Of a stretch of DNA of 34,283 nucleotides, positions 24,379-34,004 are shown one piece after another; within the stretch, counting starts at the first letter, position 1, and each line of letters opens with the position of its first letter. The notes below the pieces were generated by a model that saw only the letters and a program-made list of their open reading frames with translations, was not told where the DNA came from and made no database searches. Source of the stretch: an uncultured Streptococcus sp. Its GTDB lineage: Bacteria; Bacillota; Bacilli; Lactobacillales; Streptococcaceae. The stretch lies in the NCBI GenBank assembly GCA_934196125.1, contig CAKPVT010000020.1, forward strand, positions 1 through 34,283, given 5' to 3'. The translations under genes and the position numbers were made by a program.

Positions 24379-27188
24379 GTTTTGGAACCATTCGAAACAG
24401 CACAGCTCTAAAACAATGCCAGCCACGCGCCTGCTGGCTTTTTTGTTTTGGAACCATTCGAAACAGCACAGCTCTAAAACGAAGTATGCTAATATTGAGA
24501 GAGGTAAAAAGTTTTGGAACCATTCGAAACAGCACAGCTCTAAAACACAATAGTCATCTGATAACGTTAGAAATTCGTTTTGGAACCATTCGAAACAGCA
24601 CAGCTCTAAAACTTGGTATGCAGATACTGATAGTCTCTATATGTTTTGGAACCATTCGAAACAGCACAGCTCTAAAACTGCTTCAGCAATACTTTCGTTT
24701 GATGGGGAGTTTTGGAACCATTCGAAACAGCACAGCTCTAAAACTCTGTTTTATCTTCGACAATGATTTGGTCTGTTTTGGAACCATTCGAAACAGCACA
24801 GCTCTAAAACGATAGTAAAAAACGTTAACGTTATTTACTAGTTTTGGAACCATTCGAAACAGCACAGCTCTAAAACTGCCCATGTCATCACCTCAACACT
24901 AAAATTGTTTTGGAACCATTCGAAACAGCACAGCTCTAAAACGCAACAGAGCGCCTATTAATATACTGCTTGGTTTTGGAACCATTCGAAACAGCACAGC
25001 TCTAAAACATCTAGGAATTTACAACATGATTAATGAAAAGTTTTGGAACCATTCGAAACAGCACAGCTCTAAAACACGCTCGCAAGGACTTCTTGGGAAT
25101 CACAGGTTTTGGAACCATTCGAAACAGCACAGCTCTAAAACGAAAAGATTTCTTTTGAATTTCGCTGTACAGTTTTGGAACCATTCGAAACAGCACAGCT
25201 CTAAAACTTATTTCCAAACGAATTAACGAGTAATTTCGTTTTGGAACCATTCGAAACAGCACAGCTCTAAAACAAGCGATTATGCTCAATTGCGAAAAGA
25301 TGGGTTTTGGAACCATTCGAAACAGCACAGCTCTAAAACAGTTTGTTTCGGATTTAGCTAGTGAGGATTTGTTTTGGAACCATTCGAAACAGCACAGCTC
25401 TAAAACATCGAGTTGTTCTGCACAAAGGGGAGAGTAGTTTTGGAACCATTCGAAACAGCACAGCTCTAAAACTGTTTGGGTATAAAATTATACCTAAAAC
25501 GGGTTTTGGAACCATTCGAAACAGCACAGCTCTAAAACTCGGCGGTATTCAAACGTTATTCAAAGACTGTTTTGGAACCATTCGAAACAGCACAGCTCTA
25601 AAACTTACTCAAGTGGTATGACAGTCTATGCGCCGTTTTGGAACCATTCGAAACAGCACAGCTCTAAAACATTTCAACAGGTTCATTTATGTTTTTTATT
25701 GTTTTGGAACCATTCGAAACAGCACAGCTCTAAAACGTAGTCGTTTTCATTTAAATACCCCCGTCAGTTTTGGAACCATTCGAAACAGCACAGCTCTAAA
25801 ACTGTTCAAAAATGTTAACTACTTTGATACATGTTTTGGAACCATTCGAAACAGCACAGCTCTAAAACAAAAAGATGTGGACAAATTTGAGAAATGCTGT
25901 TTTGGAACCATTCGAAACAGCACAGCTCTAAAACATTTAGATTTCGAATGTTGTTTAATCCAATGTTTTGGAACCATTCGAAACAGCACAGCTCTAAAAC
26001 TATAATTTCGAAAATAATATTCATCACGTTGTTTTGGAACCATTCGAAACAGCACAGCTCTAAAACGTCGCTTTAACAGTTGCCTTTCCGTTAAATGTTT
26101 TGGAACCATTCGAAACAGCACAGCTCTAAAACAGTCATCTGCTTTAACTTGAAATTCATTGAGTTTTGGAACCATTCGAAACAGCACAGCTCTAAAACAT
26201 TATGGAGTAGCAGAGATTGACCGCCTCGGTTTTGGAACCATTCGAAACAGCACAGCTCTAAAACCACTGTCAGTATCTTCAACTGTAACGTCACGTTTTG
26301 GAACCATTCGAAACAGCACAGCTCTAAAACCAACAGTAAATTGTTTGCCATACATATCAAGTTTTGGAACCATTCGAAACAGCACAGCTCTAAAACACAA
26401 GCTTTGATATTGCCGTCAACCACATCGTTTTGGAACCATTCGAAACAGCACAGCTCTAAAACAAGATTATTCGCCTGGTTTGGGGTGGTTAAGTTTTGGA
26501 ACCATTCGAAACAGCACAGCTCTAAAACAAGAATTTAGTAATTTTTCAATTTCGTTTTGTTTTGGAACCATTCGAAACAGCACAGCTCTAAAACAATGAG
26601 CTGTTTCATCTGCGTAATCGTAAAGTTTTGGAACCATTCGAAACAGCACAGCTCTAAAACCAACCGTAACAACATTAGAGCAAAATGCTTGTTTTGGAAC
26701 CATTCGAAACAGCACAGCTCTAAAACCTCAGCCAACAAGATGGCTACGCTGATGTCGTTTTGGAACCATTCGAAACAGCACAGCTCTAAAACTAACTTTG
26801 TCATTTAAGTATGACATCCCTGGTTTTGGAACCATTCGAAACAGCACAGCTCTAAAACCATCACCAAACCCACCTTCGAATAACGCAGGTTTTGGAACCA
26901 TTCGAAACAGCACAGCTCTAAAACGTGCTAAATAGCTAACGGAAACAACAATCCGTTTTGGAACCATTCGAAACAGCACAGCTCTAAAACCAATGGAGAA
27001 TTTGATGAAGTGACTTACTGGTTTTGGAACCATTCGAAACAGCACAGCTCTAAAACTCAATGTATTTAGATAAGTCTGTTGATTGTGTTTTGGAACCATT
27101 CGAAACAGCACAGCTCTAAAACGTATTTGACTAGCCAAGTTTGGACTATCATGTTTTGGAACCATTCGAAACAGCACAGCTCTAAAAC
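24379..27188 (-). CRISPR. Type II-A CRISPR array, 43 repeats and 42 spacers
   Basis: There are 43 copies of a 36-bp repeat, starting every 66 bp from 24379 to 27153. In crRNA orientation (minus strand) it begins GTTTTAGAGCTGTGCTG and ends GAATGGTTCCAAAAC. All copies look identical by eye, including the leader-distal one. Spacers are 30 bp except two of 31 bp (25009-25039 and 25340-25370). The leader is on the right (27189 onward), so the newest spacers are at the high-coordinate end and transcription runs leftward. The repeat pairs with the tracrRNA at 34041, which ties the array to the cas genes. Protospacer sources cannot be named without a search. Confidence 0.99.
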
Positions 27189-27306
27189 CTCGTGGACCAT
27201 TTTTCTCACGAAATTTCGTAATCGCGCCATTCGTCTCAGCTAGACTTCAGCCTCGAATGGTTCATTATTTTAACTATATTATACCTCAAAAAACTTTATT
27301 TTACAA
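27189..27306 (-). promoter_or_regulatory. CRISPR leader and pre-crRNA promoter
   Basis: On the minus strand a -35 TTGTAA (27306-27301), a 17-nt spacer and a consensus -10 TATAAT (27283-27278) predict a start near 27271. This leaves about 80 nt of transcribed leader before the first repeat. The leader ends CCACGAG against the repeat, similar to the GAG-ending motifs that anchor spacer insertion in type II-A systems. Positions 27253-27263 (TCGAATGGTTC) are an inverted copy of part of the repeat, so leader RNA can pair with repeat RNA. Confidence 0.8.
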
Positions 27307-27319
27307 GGTTTATAGCAAT

Positions 27320-27700
27320 TTAAAGCTGTATTTTTTTCTCTAAAGCTTGTGTCAAAACCTCCGAGTAATTCACATTCTCACGGTCTGCTAATCTGACTAA
27401 CCATTCTGGAACCGTAACATTTTTTCGAATGGCTTTGGTACTTTTTAAATATGGGGAAGGATCTGCTTGAATTAAAGTAATAAAACCATCTCCAACTGAT
27501 AATTCACTCATATCAACAACTTTTGGAGGCTCTAACCCCTAATCTAAATAAGCAACCAATGATCTTTCTAACATTTCTCGAGCATTTTTCATCGCTTCTT
27601 CAACGTCATCACCTTCGGTACCACCACTAAATCCTGAAAATTCTACCCAAAAACTTCCACCTTCTTCTTTGTGAAAAATTGCAAGATACGTTTTTAACAT
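27320..27700 (-). pseudogene. hicB: hicB antitoxin, interrupted by a stop codon
   Basis: From ATG 27700 (AGGAGG upstream) the frame reads MLKTYLAIFHKEEGGSFWVE, a typical HicB partial RNase H-like fold. It is interrupted by TAG at codon 54 (27541-27539). The same frame then continues GLEPPKVVDMSELSVG to a C-terminal ribbon-helix-helix-like end (KNVTVPEWLVRLADRENVNYSEVLTQAL), stop at 27320. A single base change would restore a ~126-residue antitoxin. The part from an internal ATG at 27511 (63 residues) might be made separately as a DNA-binding half. Confidence 0.85.
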
Positions 27701-27726
27701 CAGTTTGCCTCCTCTAATCTAAATCT

Positions 27727-27900
27727 TTAAAAATTTTTTCTCTCTAATCCTGCTCCAACGGCCTTATTACCATGAATTGATATTGTAACAATATAAGTTT
27801 TTCCATCTTTTGTGAATTGATGATGGCTTCCTTTTATACGAACTTCCTTCCATCTTTTTGAAATTGCTATTTTAGCTAGCTCTTTTCCAGTTTTTGGCAC
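27727..27900 (-). CDS. hicA: HicA-like mRNA interferase toxin, slightly truncated
   Basis: GTG at 27900 (AAGGAGA six bases upstream) opens a 57-residue HicA-like frame (PKTGKELAKIAISKRWKEV). The catalytic His lies in GSHHQF, followed by a double-stranded RNA-binding-like sheet (VTISIHGNKAVGAGLERK). The end looks frameshifted in the A/T run near 27735: in the alternative frame it would read RKIFKDLD and stop right before the hicB ribosome site, so one extra base has probably clipped the last few residues. HicA cleaves mRNA in the absence of HicB. Here the antitoxin is broken, so the toxin is probably inactive or silent. Confidence 0.75.
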   Translation of the reverse strand: MPKTGKELAKIAISKRWKEVRIKGSHHQFTKDGKTYIVTISIHGNKAVGAGLERKNF

Positions 27901-27917
27901 AACTAATCTCCTTTTTC

Positions 27918-27946
27918 ATCTTATACGTATTATGCGTATATGTCAA
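27918..27946 (-). promoter_or_regulatory. hicAB promoter with palindromic operator
   Basis: On the minus strand -35 TTGACA (27946-27941) and a moderate -10 TAAGAT (27923-27918) are 17 bp apart. Between them lies an inverted repeat ATACGTAT-T-ATGCGTAT (27923-27939, one mismatch), a good candidate for autoregulation by HicB. Confidence 0.65.
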
Positions 27947-27954
27947 AGCATAAG

Positions 27955-27987
27955 AAAAAGTATCTACAAAAAATGTAGATACTTTTT
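27955..27987 (-). terminator. Bidirectional terminator after csn2
   Basis: AAAAAGTATCTACA (27955-27968) and TGTAGATACTTTTT (27974-27987) form a perfect 14-bp stem with a 5-nt loop. A-rich and T-rich arms make it active in both directions. It ends the cas operon 10 bp past the csn2 stop and separates it from hicAB and the array, so the array needs its own promoter. Confidence 0.92.
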
Positions 27988-27996
27988 CATTCGTTT

Positions 27997-28659
27997 TTAA
28001 CTCATGTTTTCTGTAATCAAAAAATAATCATTATCCAAAACATATTGTGGAAAATCATAAAGTTTTCGTGGTTCTAGAAAAAGAACTTTTTGATTTGAAA
28101 GCTTGATATATTCCATCAATCTCTCCATCTCATTTTGGGTCAAATAAGCTCCACTGTTCACAAAAATAAGTAACTTCTTTTTACTAAGATAGTTATATAT
28201 TTGAAGAATTTCAAAGCATTTTTCAAAAATCGTATCACTTTGTGTTTCAATCTTAACACCAAGAGCTTTTATCAACTCAAGAACTGTGATTTCATCATAT
28301 TCAAGATCAAGTTCATTTTCTAAACACTCATAAGCAATTAATTCTGCAATAGTATCAGCCAGATTTTCAATCATCGATTTTACTTCTGGTTTCTCATTCA
28401 ATTGACTTTCTAAATCAGCATGAATTAATTTGAGCATAGATGAAGAATTGACATCAAATCCTAAAATATCTGTCACTAAAAGTAACTCTGACTCTTTCAA
28501 TGATTTCAATTTTTTGTCAAACAATTTCAACTCACTTTCTTCTGTGTAAGAATACAATTGTCTAACAAGATTTGAAAAAACCGTTACATTTTCAACTGCT
28601 AGAATTGTGCCACCTGAAATTTCAATTGGTTCGTCAAGTATGGGAAAATTAATCTTCAT
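27997..28659 (-). CDS. csn2: Csn2, type II-A adaptation protein
   Basis: The 220-residue protein belongs to the Csn2 ring family: a tetramer that slides on DNA ends and is needed, with Cas1-Cas2 and Cas9, to acquire spacers. It is the hallmark of subtype II-A. The N-terminus MKINFPILDEPIEISGGT and the segment VTDILGFDVNSSSMLKLIHA match the short (S. pyogenes-type) Csn2, and the length equals that family. The start is at 28659, inside the last codons of cas2 (11-bp overlap). An upstream in-frame Met would put 23 foreign residues in front. Confidence 0.95.
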   Translation of the reverse strand: MKINFPILDEPIEISGGTILAVENVTVFSNLVRQLYSYTEESELKLFDKKLKSLKESELLLVTDILGFDVNSSSMLKLIHADLESQLNEKPEVKSMIENLADTIAELIAYECLENELDLEYDEITVLELIKALGVKIETQSDTIFEKCFEILQIYNYLSKKKLLIFVNSGAYLTQNEMERLMEYIKLSNQKVLFLEPRKLYDFPQYVLDNDYFLITENMS

Positions 28660-28993
28660 CGCTATAATCCTCTCCAAGAAATACAAGACGTCTATCAGAA
28701 TTGGCGACGCTGGTATTTCGCTCACCATTCAAATAAATCATACGAGCAAATTGCTTTTCAGTCACAGTCAAAAGAGTAATATTCCCTTTTTTAGGATTAT
28801 TAGCCTGAAGTCTGTCAATCATCGCTTTATTAGCAGAATTATTTAGCAGCAATTTACTATAAACAGAAAATTGGTGCATGATAAAACCTTCACTTAGCAA
28901 AAACTTGCGAAATTTACGGTAAGCTTTACGTTCTTCTACAGTCTCAGTGGGCATATCAAACATTAAAATCATTCGCATATATCGATAACTCAT
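28649..28993 (-). CDS. cas2: Cas2
   Basis: The 114-residue ferredoxin-like protein forms the centre of the Cas1-Cas2 integration complex. The N-terminal strand MRMILMFDMPTET carries the conserved Asp, followed by RKAYRKFRKFLLSEGFIMHQFSVY-type helix/strand segments. Its ATG overlaps the cas1 stop by 4 bp (ATGA) and its end overlaps csn2 by 11 bp. Confidence 0.96.
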   Translation of the reverse strand: MSYRYMRMILMFDMPTETVEERKAYRKFRKFLLSEGFIMHQFSVYSKLLLNNSANKAMIDRLQANNPKKGNITLLTVTEKQFARMIYLNGERNTSVANSDRRLVFLGEDYSDED

Positions 28994-29856
28994 ATCCTAA
29001 ATTCAGGAACTCCTTTCCCGTTATGATTAAGAGCTTTGACTACTTTTTTCGTATAATCACTAACAATGTTATTTAAATACATTTCCTTATTGTTGTAAGA
29101 ATAAGTTTCATCAAACATCGTAAACAACTCGCGTTTAATTTTGACAAAGGAAGCATTACGATTTTCGTACACAATTCTATCAACGATTGGACGAAATGGT
29201 TCCATTATGTCACTTGCTAGATTGAATTGATTAAACTGATTAGAATGTTTCAAGCCGAACTGAGTCATACAACCACAAACAACTAGTTCACGCGCAAACA
29301 TGCTTAACAACAAAGTATAACCATAATCTAGCCCAGCATTAATGTCATTATCTTGTTCGCGAGAAAAGTCGTTGCTAAACAAGGTATTAAAATAAATTCT
29401 AGCCGAGTGCCCTTCACGATTACTAGGGTCAAAAGGTTCTAAACCATGATATAAATCCATAATCGATTGTGATTTTTCAAAGAAAGAACACTCACCAAGA
29501 TACATACTCTGATTTAAAATTTTCTGTGCAATGATGTTAGTCCAGACATCACATTTAACCTCATCAGCCCATGCGATTTGATTTGTCAGCTGTAAACTAG
29601 AATCATGGCGTCCATAGTAAGGCGTCAGCATTGCAGTTGGCAAACGTTTTTCATCACAAAAAATAATTAAAATATTTTTATCAACTAAACGCTCAATCAA
29701 CATCGTCGTCAAAACAATATTTGTCGTTTCAAGCAAAAGAATATCAATTTCTTCTAAATGAATCATCTCAGTATGATAAGCATCCTTAAAAATCAAATGA
29801 TTATTTTTATATGATAATTTCGAATGCTCGTTTACAATAACTGTACGCCATCCCAT
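28990..29856 (-). CDS. cas1: Cas1 integrase
   Basis: The 288-residue type II-A Cas1 inserts protospacers at the leader-repeat junction. The metal-binding catalytic set is visible: Glu 148 (NREGHSAR), His 204 (GLKHSNQ) and Asp 216/Glu 219 (ASDIMEP). Its length is the same as that of S. pyogenes Cas1. Its ATG shares one base with the cas9 stop codon (TAATG), so expression is coupled. Confidence 0.97.
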   Translation of the reverse strand: MGWRTVIVNEHSKLSYKNNHLIFKDAYHTEMIHLEEIDILLLETTNIVLTTMLIERLVDKNILIIFCDEKRLPTAMLTPYYGRHDSSLQLTNQIAWADEVKCDVWTNIIAQKILNQSMYLGECSFFEKSQSIMDLYHGLEPFDPSNREGHSARIYFNTLFSNDFSREQDNDINAGLDYGYTLLLSMFARELVVCGCMTQFGLKHSNQFNQFNLASDIMEPFRPIVDRIVYENRNASFVKIKRELFTMFDETYSYNNKEMYLNNIVSDYTKKVVKALNHNGKGVPEFRI

Positions 29857-32800
29857 TACTCTTCTCCTAATTTACTCAAATCAATACGTGTTTCATAAAG
29901 ACCAGTGACAGATTGATGGATAAGGGTGGCATCATTCAATTGTTTTAACATTTTTTCATCACTCTTAAATTGCCATCTTTTAATTGGGAGAGATAAAGAA
30001 TCATTCAACACTATTTTCTTCTGCCCTGCACTTATTTTTGTAAAGTCAATCGATTTAGAAGCAATATCTAAAATGTTTATTAAATTTACTTCATCTTTTA
30101 ATTCTTTCAAAGATACAAACAATTTCTTATCAATTAATTTTGTCTGCTCCATAAAAGCAATCATTTTATTCCAAAGGGATAATATTACTTTTTCGTTACC
30201 ATCTAATTGAATGTTATCTTCCCCACTTTTTATATACGTATATATTAACTCAGTTTCCTTACAAGTTAAAGATAATTGATTAGCTCTTTTTAATTCTTGA
30301 TTACTTACCATATATCTATGATAAGTAATGCTTTTCTCTTTAAATTCCAACAAACAATATTTGGAAAGCTTAAAGATATTTTTTATATTTACTATTCCAA
30401 TACCATTTAAATAAGCAGTAGGATTTTTCTCATATTTCACTTTGTCAAGAAGAGGTAAACCTAACAATTTTAATTCTTTCCTTTCACGAGATTCACTAAC
30501 AATCAAAATTGAATAAGCTATTGTAGCTCTAGCATATCCTCCATATGAAGTTGTAGAGAGTGAATTTTTAATTGGAAATAATTTTTTCTTATCATCTTTT
30601 TCTGGCCTAGCTAAAATATTATTATCAAATAACCCACCATTTTGTCCTACTGTTTGCTCTTCTACCTTCTTCACAATATTAACTTGTGGATAAGAAAGAA
30701 CTTTTCGAACAATGTCAAAATCTCTTTGCTTATTCCAGACAACTTCACCATCTGCATTTGTTTCAACATCTGGTCGTTCAAATACTCTACCATCCGCATA
30801 TTTGACTTCAGTTTTAAAGAAGTTCATCAAGTTTGAATAGAAGAAGTATTTTGCAGTTGCTTTACCTAATTCAGAATGGTTATCAGAAGATTTGGCAACA
30901 AGTTTGCGGACATCATATTTTTTATACTCACCATAAACAAACTCTGGTGCTAATTTTGGATATTTTTTAAGCAAGGCTGTTCCAACTACTGCGTTGAGAT
31001 AAGCATCGTGAGCGTGGTGATAATCATTAATTTCACGAACTTTATAGAACTTAAATTCTTTTCTAAATTGCGAAACTAAGCTTGATTTCAAAGTAATAAC
31101 CTTCACATCACGAATCACCTTGTCATCTTCATCACGTTTTGTATTAAAGCGGGCATCTAAAATTTGTGCGACATATTTTGTAATTTGACGTGTTTCAACT
31201 AATTGACGTTTAATAAATCCAGCTTTATCAGTTTCAGTTAATCCACCACGTTCTGCTTTAGTCAAATTATCAAATTTACGTTTAGAAATTAGCCCTGATT
31301 TATACAATTTATACCAGTACGATTTTCTATTACCAACAATTTCAATACTTGGCACATCATCTGACTTACCGCGGTTTTTAGCTGAACTTGTCAAGACTCG
31401 ATTATCAATCGAATTATCTTTAATAAAAGCTTGAGGGATGATATGGTCAATATCATAATCACTTAAATGATCAATATCAAGTTCTTCTCCTGTGTACATA
31501 TCCTTACCATTTTGGATATAGTATAGGAACAAACGGTCATTTTGAAGATGAGAATTTTCAACTTTACTATCAACATAAGAAGGTTTCTTCTTACTAAGAA
31601 TGTCGCTACCAAATTCTTTCAGAGAGTCTTGTAGTCGTTTCAAACGTTGATTTGATTTATTTCTTCCATAGCCAGTTATTTGATTTTCACGTGCCATCTC
31701 GATGACAATGTTTTGAGGGTTGTGTCCCATCACTTTGACTAATTCATCGACAATTTTAACACTTTGAAGAATTCCTTTCTTAATAGCAGGACTTCCAAGT
31801 AAATCATGAACAACTGCTTCAATATCGTCAACGTCACCTACAACTTGTGCTTCTTGAATATTAGTTTTAAACGATAATGAATCATCGTTAATTAACTGCA
31901 TAAAGTTACGATTATCATGCCCATCATCAATCAAGAAATCAAGAATAGTTTTGTTGTTTTCTTTATTGCGAATTCCATTAATCAGTTTATAAGATAGACG
32001 TCCCCAACCAGTATAATGGCGACGTTCAAGTTTCTTCAACTGCTGTGAAGTAAAGATATCACTATATTTTTGAAGACGTTCATGAATCATATCTCTATCT
32101 TCAAATAAGGTCAAAGTCAACACAATATCTTCAATGATTTGTTCATTTGTCTTATCATCTAAGAAAGATTTATCTAAAATCTTTTTCAAATCATGATAGG
32201 TTCCAAGGCTAGCATTAAATGATTTACTATCTTTATCAAGACCAATTAAATCATTGATTCGAAACTCTTCGAACTCATTATTAAGATAGCTTAAAAGTTT
32301 AGCCTTCGTAACTTTTCGATTTTCTTTAAATACGTGATCAAAGATTTCTTGCTTCATATTTGCATCAAAGAAAAATGACTTACCTTGCTCATTAACATAC
32401 TTAATTTTAGTCAATTCATTGTATACTGCAAAAGTTTCATATACATGACTGTGTTTTGGTAAAACTTTTTCTTCAGGAAGATACAAATCATTTAAAGTCA
32501 TTCGTGTAATGAATTTTTCAGCTGATTTTTCTTTATCTACTACTTCATCAAAATTCCATGGCGTAATCGGCTCATCTGAATGGTATTTAGCCCAAGCAAA
32601 ACGGCTATTTTTTCTTGCTAATGGACCTACGTAGTAAGGAATTCTAAAAGTTAATATTTTTTCGATTTTAGATTGATTTTCTTTTAAGAATGGATAATAC
32701 TCACCTTGACGTCGTAAAATAGCACGCATTTCTTGTAAATGAATTTGATGTGGAATAGAGCCATTATCAAACATTCTTTGTTTTCTCAAAAAATCTTCAC

Positions 32801-33977
32801 GTTCAATTTTATCAAGGAAATATTGACCTCCGTTTTTCTCAGAAATAATGCTCTTAAGATGTTTATAAAAAATATCTTGCTTAACACCATTTTCAATATA
32901 TCCAGCATATCCATTTTTACTTTTATCTTTAAAAATCTCATGATACTTATCAAAATTATTCACTTTAATAAATTTTTTTAACTTTTCTAAATCTTCATGG
33001 TGCTCTTCATAGCGTTTAATCATCGAAGCAGATAATGGTGCTTTAGTTGAATTATCATCTACTGTTAAGATACCTGAAAGTAAAATTGCATCATATAGAT
33101 TTTTAGCTGCTGTAAAAAGATCAGCATAGTCATCACCAATTTTCCCCAACAATTCTTCCAAATCTTCATCATAAGTATCTTTAGAAAATTGTAATTTTGC
33201 ATCTTCGGATAATTTAAAGTTTGTTTTGAAGTTAGGTTGCAATCCTAAAACTAATGCTACAAGATTTCCAAATAAAGTATTTTTCTTTTCTGTTGGATAT
33301 TGTTTAATAAGATTTTCCAAACGACGTGATTTACTAATTTTGTTAGTTAGGATACTTGAAGCATCAACTTCCGACAAATGACTTTCATCAGCAATCTTAT
33401 CATATGTTTCAACAAAATCATTGAATAACTTTTGAACATCTGTATTTTCAGCGTTCAATTCACCCTCAATTAAGAAATGTCCACGAAATTTAATCATATG
33501 AGCTAAAGCTAGATAAACCAAGCGTAAATCTGCTTTTTCAGATGAATCTGCAAGATGTTTTCTCAAATGGTAAATTGTAGGAAACTCTTGATGATAAGCA
33601 TCTTCTTCGGCTTTATTTCCAAAAATTGGATGAGAATCAAAGGTTTTATCATCATCTGTCAGAAATGATTCTTCTAAACGTTGAAAGAAACTTTCATCAA
33701 CTTTTGCCATTTCTTTAGCAAAAATTTCTTGCAGATAACGTAAACGATTTTTACGACGTGTGTAGCGACGTCTAGCTGTACGCTTTAAACGTGTTGCTTC
33801 AGCAGTTTCACCGCTATCAAATAACAGTGCACCTAATAAGTTCTTCTTAATATACTTTTTATCAGTATTTCCTAAGACTTTCATCTTTTTAGCTGGAACT
33901 TTGTAATCATCGGTAATTACGCTCCAACCCACACTATTTGTTCCGATATCGAGTCCGATTGAATATGTTTTTTCCAT
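29856..33977 (-). CDS. cas9: Cas9 (type II-A) with divergent PAM-interacting domain
   Basis: The 1373-residue RNA-guided nuclease has RuvC-I Asp 10 (SIGLDIGTNSVGWS), an Arg-rich bridge helix (TRLKRTARRRYTRRKNRL), a large recognition lobe, RuvC-II IVIEMARENQ, an HNH with DIDHIIPQAF and RuvC-III HHAHDAYLNAV. All nuclease residues are present. The start is ATG 33977 (AAGGAGA upstream); an in-frame Met 11 codons earlier is less likely. From about residue 1108 (QTVGQNGGLFDNN) to the last ~25 residues the PAM-interacting region is very unlike S. pyogenes Cas9. The RKR (Arg 1333/Arg 1335) element is replaced by a stretch around LPIKRWQFKSDEKML. The extreme C-terminus (DATLIHQSVTGLYETRIDLS) is again conserved. 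It is the first gene of a fully overlapping cas9-cas1-cas2-csn2 operon. Confidence 0.97.
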   Translation of the reverse strand: MEKTYSIGLDIGTNSVGWSVITDDYKVPAKKMKVLGNTDKKYIKKNLLGALLFDSGETAEATRLKRTARRRYTRRKNRLRYLQEIFAKEMAKVDESFFQRLEESFLTDDDKTFDSHPIFGNKAEEDAYHQEFPTIYHLRKHLADSSEKADLRLVYLALAHMIKFRGHFLIEGELNAENTDVQKLFNDFVETYDKIADESHLSEVDASSILTNKISKSRRLENLIKQYPTEKKNTLFGNLVALVLGLQPNFKTNFKLSEDAKLQFSKDTYDEDLEELLGKIGDDYADLFTAAKNLYDAILLSGILTVDDNSTKAPLSASMIKRYEEHHEDLEKLKKFIKVNNFDKYHEIFKDKSKNGYAGYIENGVKQDIFYKHLKSIISEKNGGQYFLDKIEREDFLRKQRMFDNGSIPHQIHLQEMRAILRRQGEYYPFLKENQSKIEKILTFRIPYYVGPLARKNSRFAWAKYHSDEPITPWNFDEVVDKEKSAEKFITRMTLNDLYLPEEKVLPKHSHVYETFAVYNELTKIKYVNEQGKSFFFDANMKQEIFDHVFKENRKVTKAKLLSYLNNEFEEFRINDLIGLDKDSKSFNASLGTYHDLKKILDKSFLDDKTNEQIIEDIVLTLTLFEDRDMIHERLQKYSDIFTSQQLKKLERRHYTGWGRLSYKLINGIRNKENNKTILDFLIDDGHDNRNFMQLINDDSLSFKTNIQEAQVVGDVDDIEAVVHDLLGSPAIKKGILQSVKIVDELVKVMGHNPQNIVIEMARENQITGYGRNKSNQRLKRLQDSLKEFGSDILSKKKPSYVDSKVENSHLQNDRLFLYYIQNGKDMYTGEELDIDHLSDYDIDHIIPQAFIKDNSIDNRVLTSSAKNRGKSDDVPSIEIVGNRKSYWYKLYKSGLISKRKFDNLTKAERGGLTETDKAGFIKRQLVETRQITKYVAQILDARFNTKRDEDDKVIRDVKVITLKSSLVSQFRKEFKFYKVREINDYHHAHDAYLNAVVGTALLKKYPKLAPEFVYGEYKKYDVRKLVAKSSDNHSELGKATAKYFFYSNLMNFFKTEVKYADGRVFERPDVETNADGEVVWNKQRDFDIVRKVLSYPQVNIVKKVEEQTVGQNGGLFDNNILARPEKDDKKKLFPIKNSLSTTSYGGYARATIAYSILIVSESRERKELKLLGLPLLDKVKYEKNPTAYLNGIGIVNIKNIFKLSKYCLLEFKEKSITYHRYMVSNQELKRANQLSLTCKETELIYTYIKSGEDNIQLDGNEKVILSLWNKMIAFMEQTKLIDKKLFVSLKELKDEVNLINILDIASKSIDFTKISAGQKKIVLNDSLSLPIKRWQFKSDEKMLKQLNDATLIHQSVTGLYETRIDLSKLGEE

Positions 33978-34004
33978 TTCTGTCTCCTTTTTTGCAATAA
34001 ACAC

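Noticed and set aside
24306..27177. Many overlapping open frames with repeating FGTIRNSTALK, FRAVLFRMVPK or LELCCFEWFQN
   Set aside because: They are translations of the CRISPR repeats and have no independent coding support.
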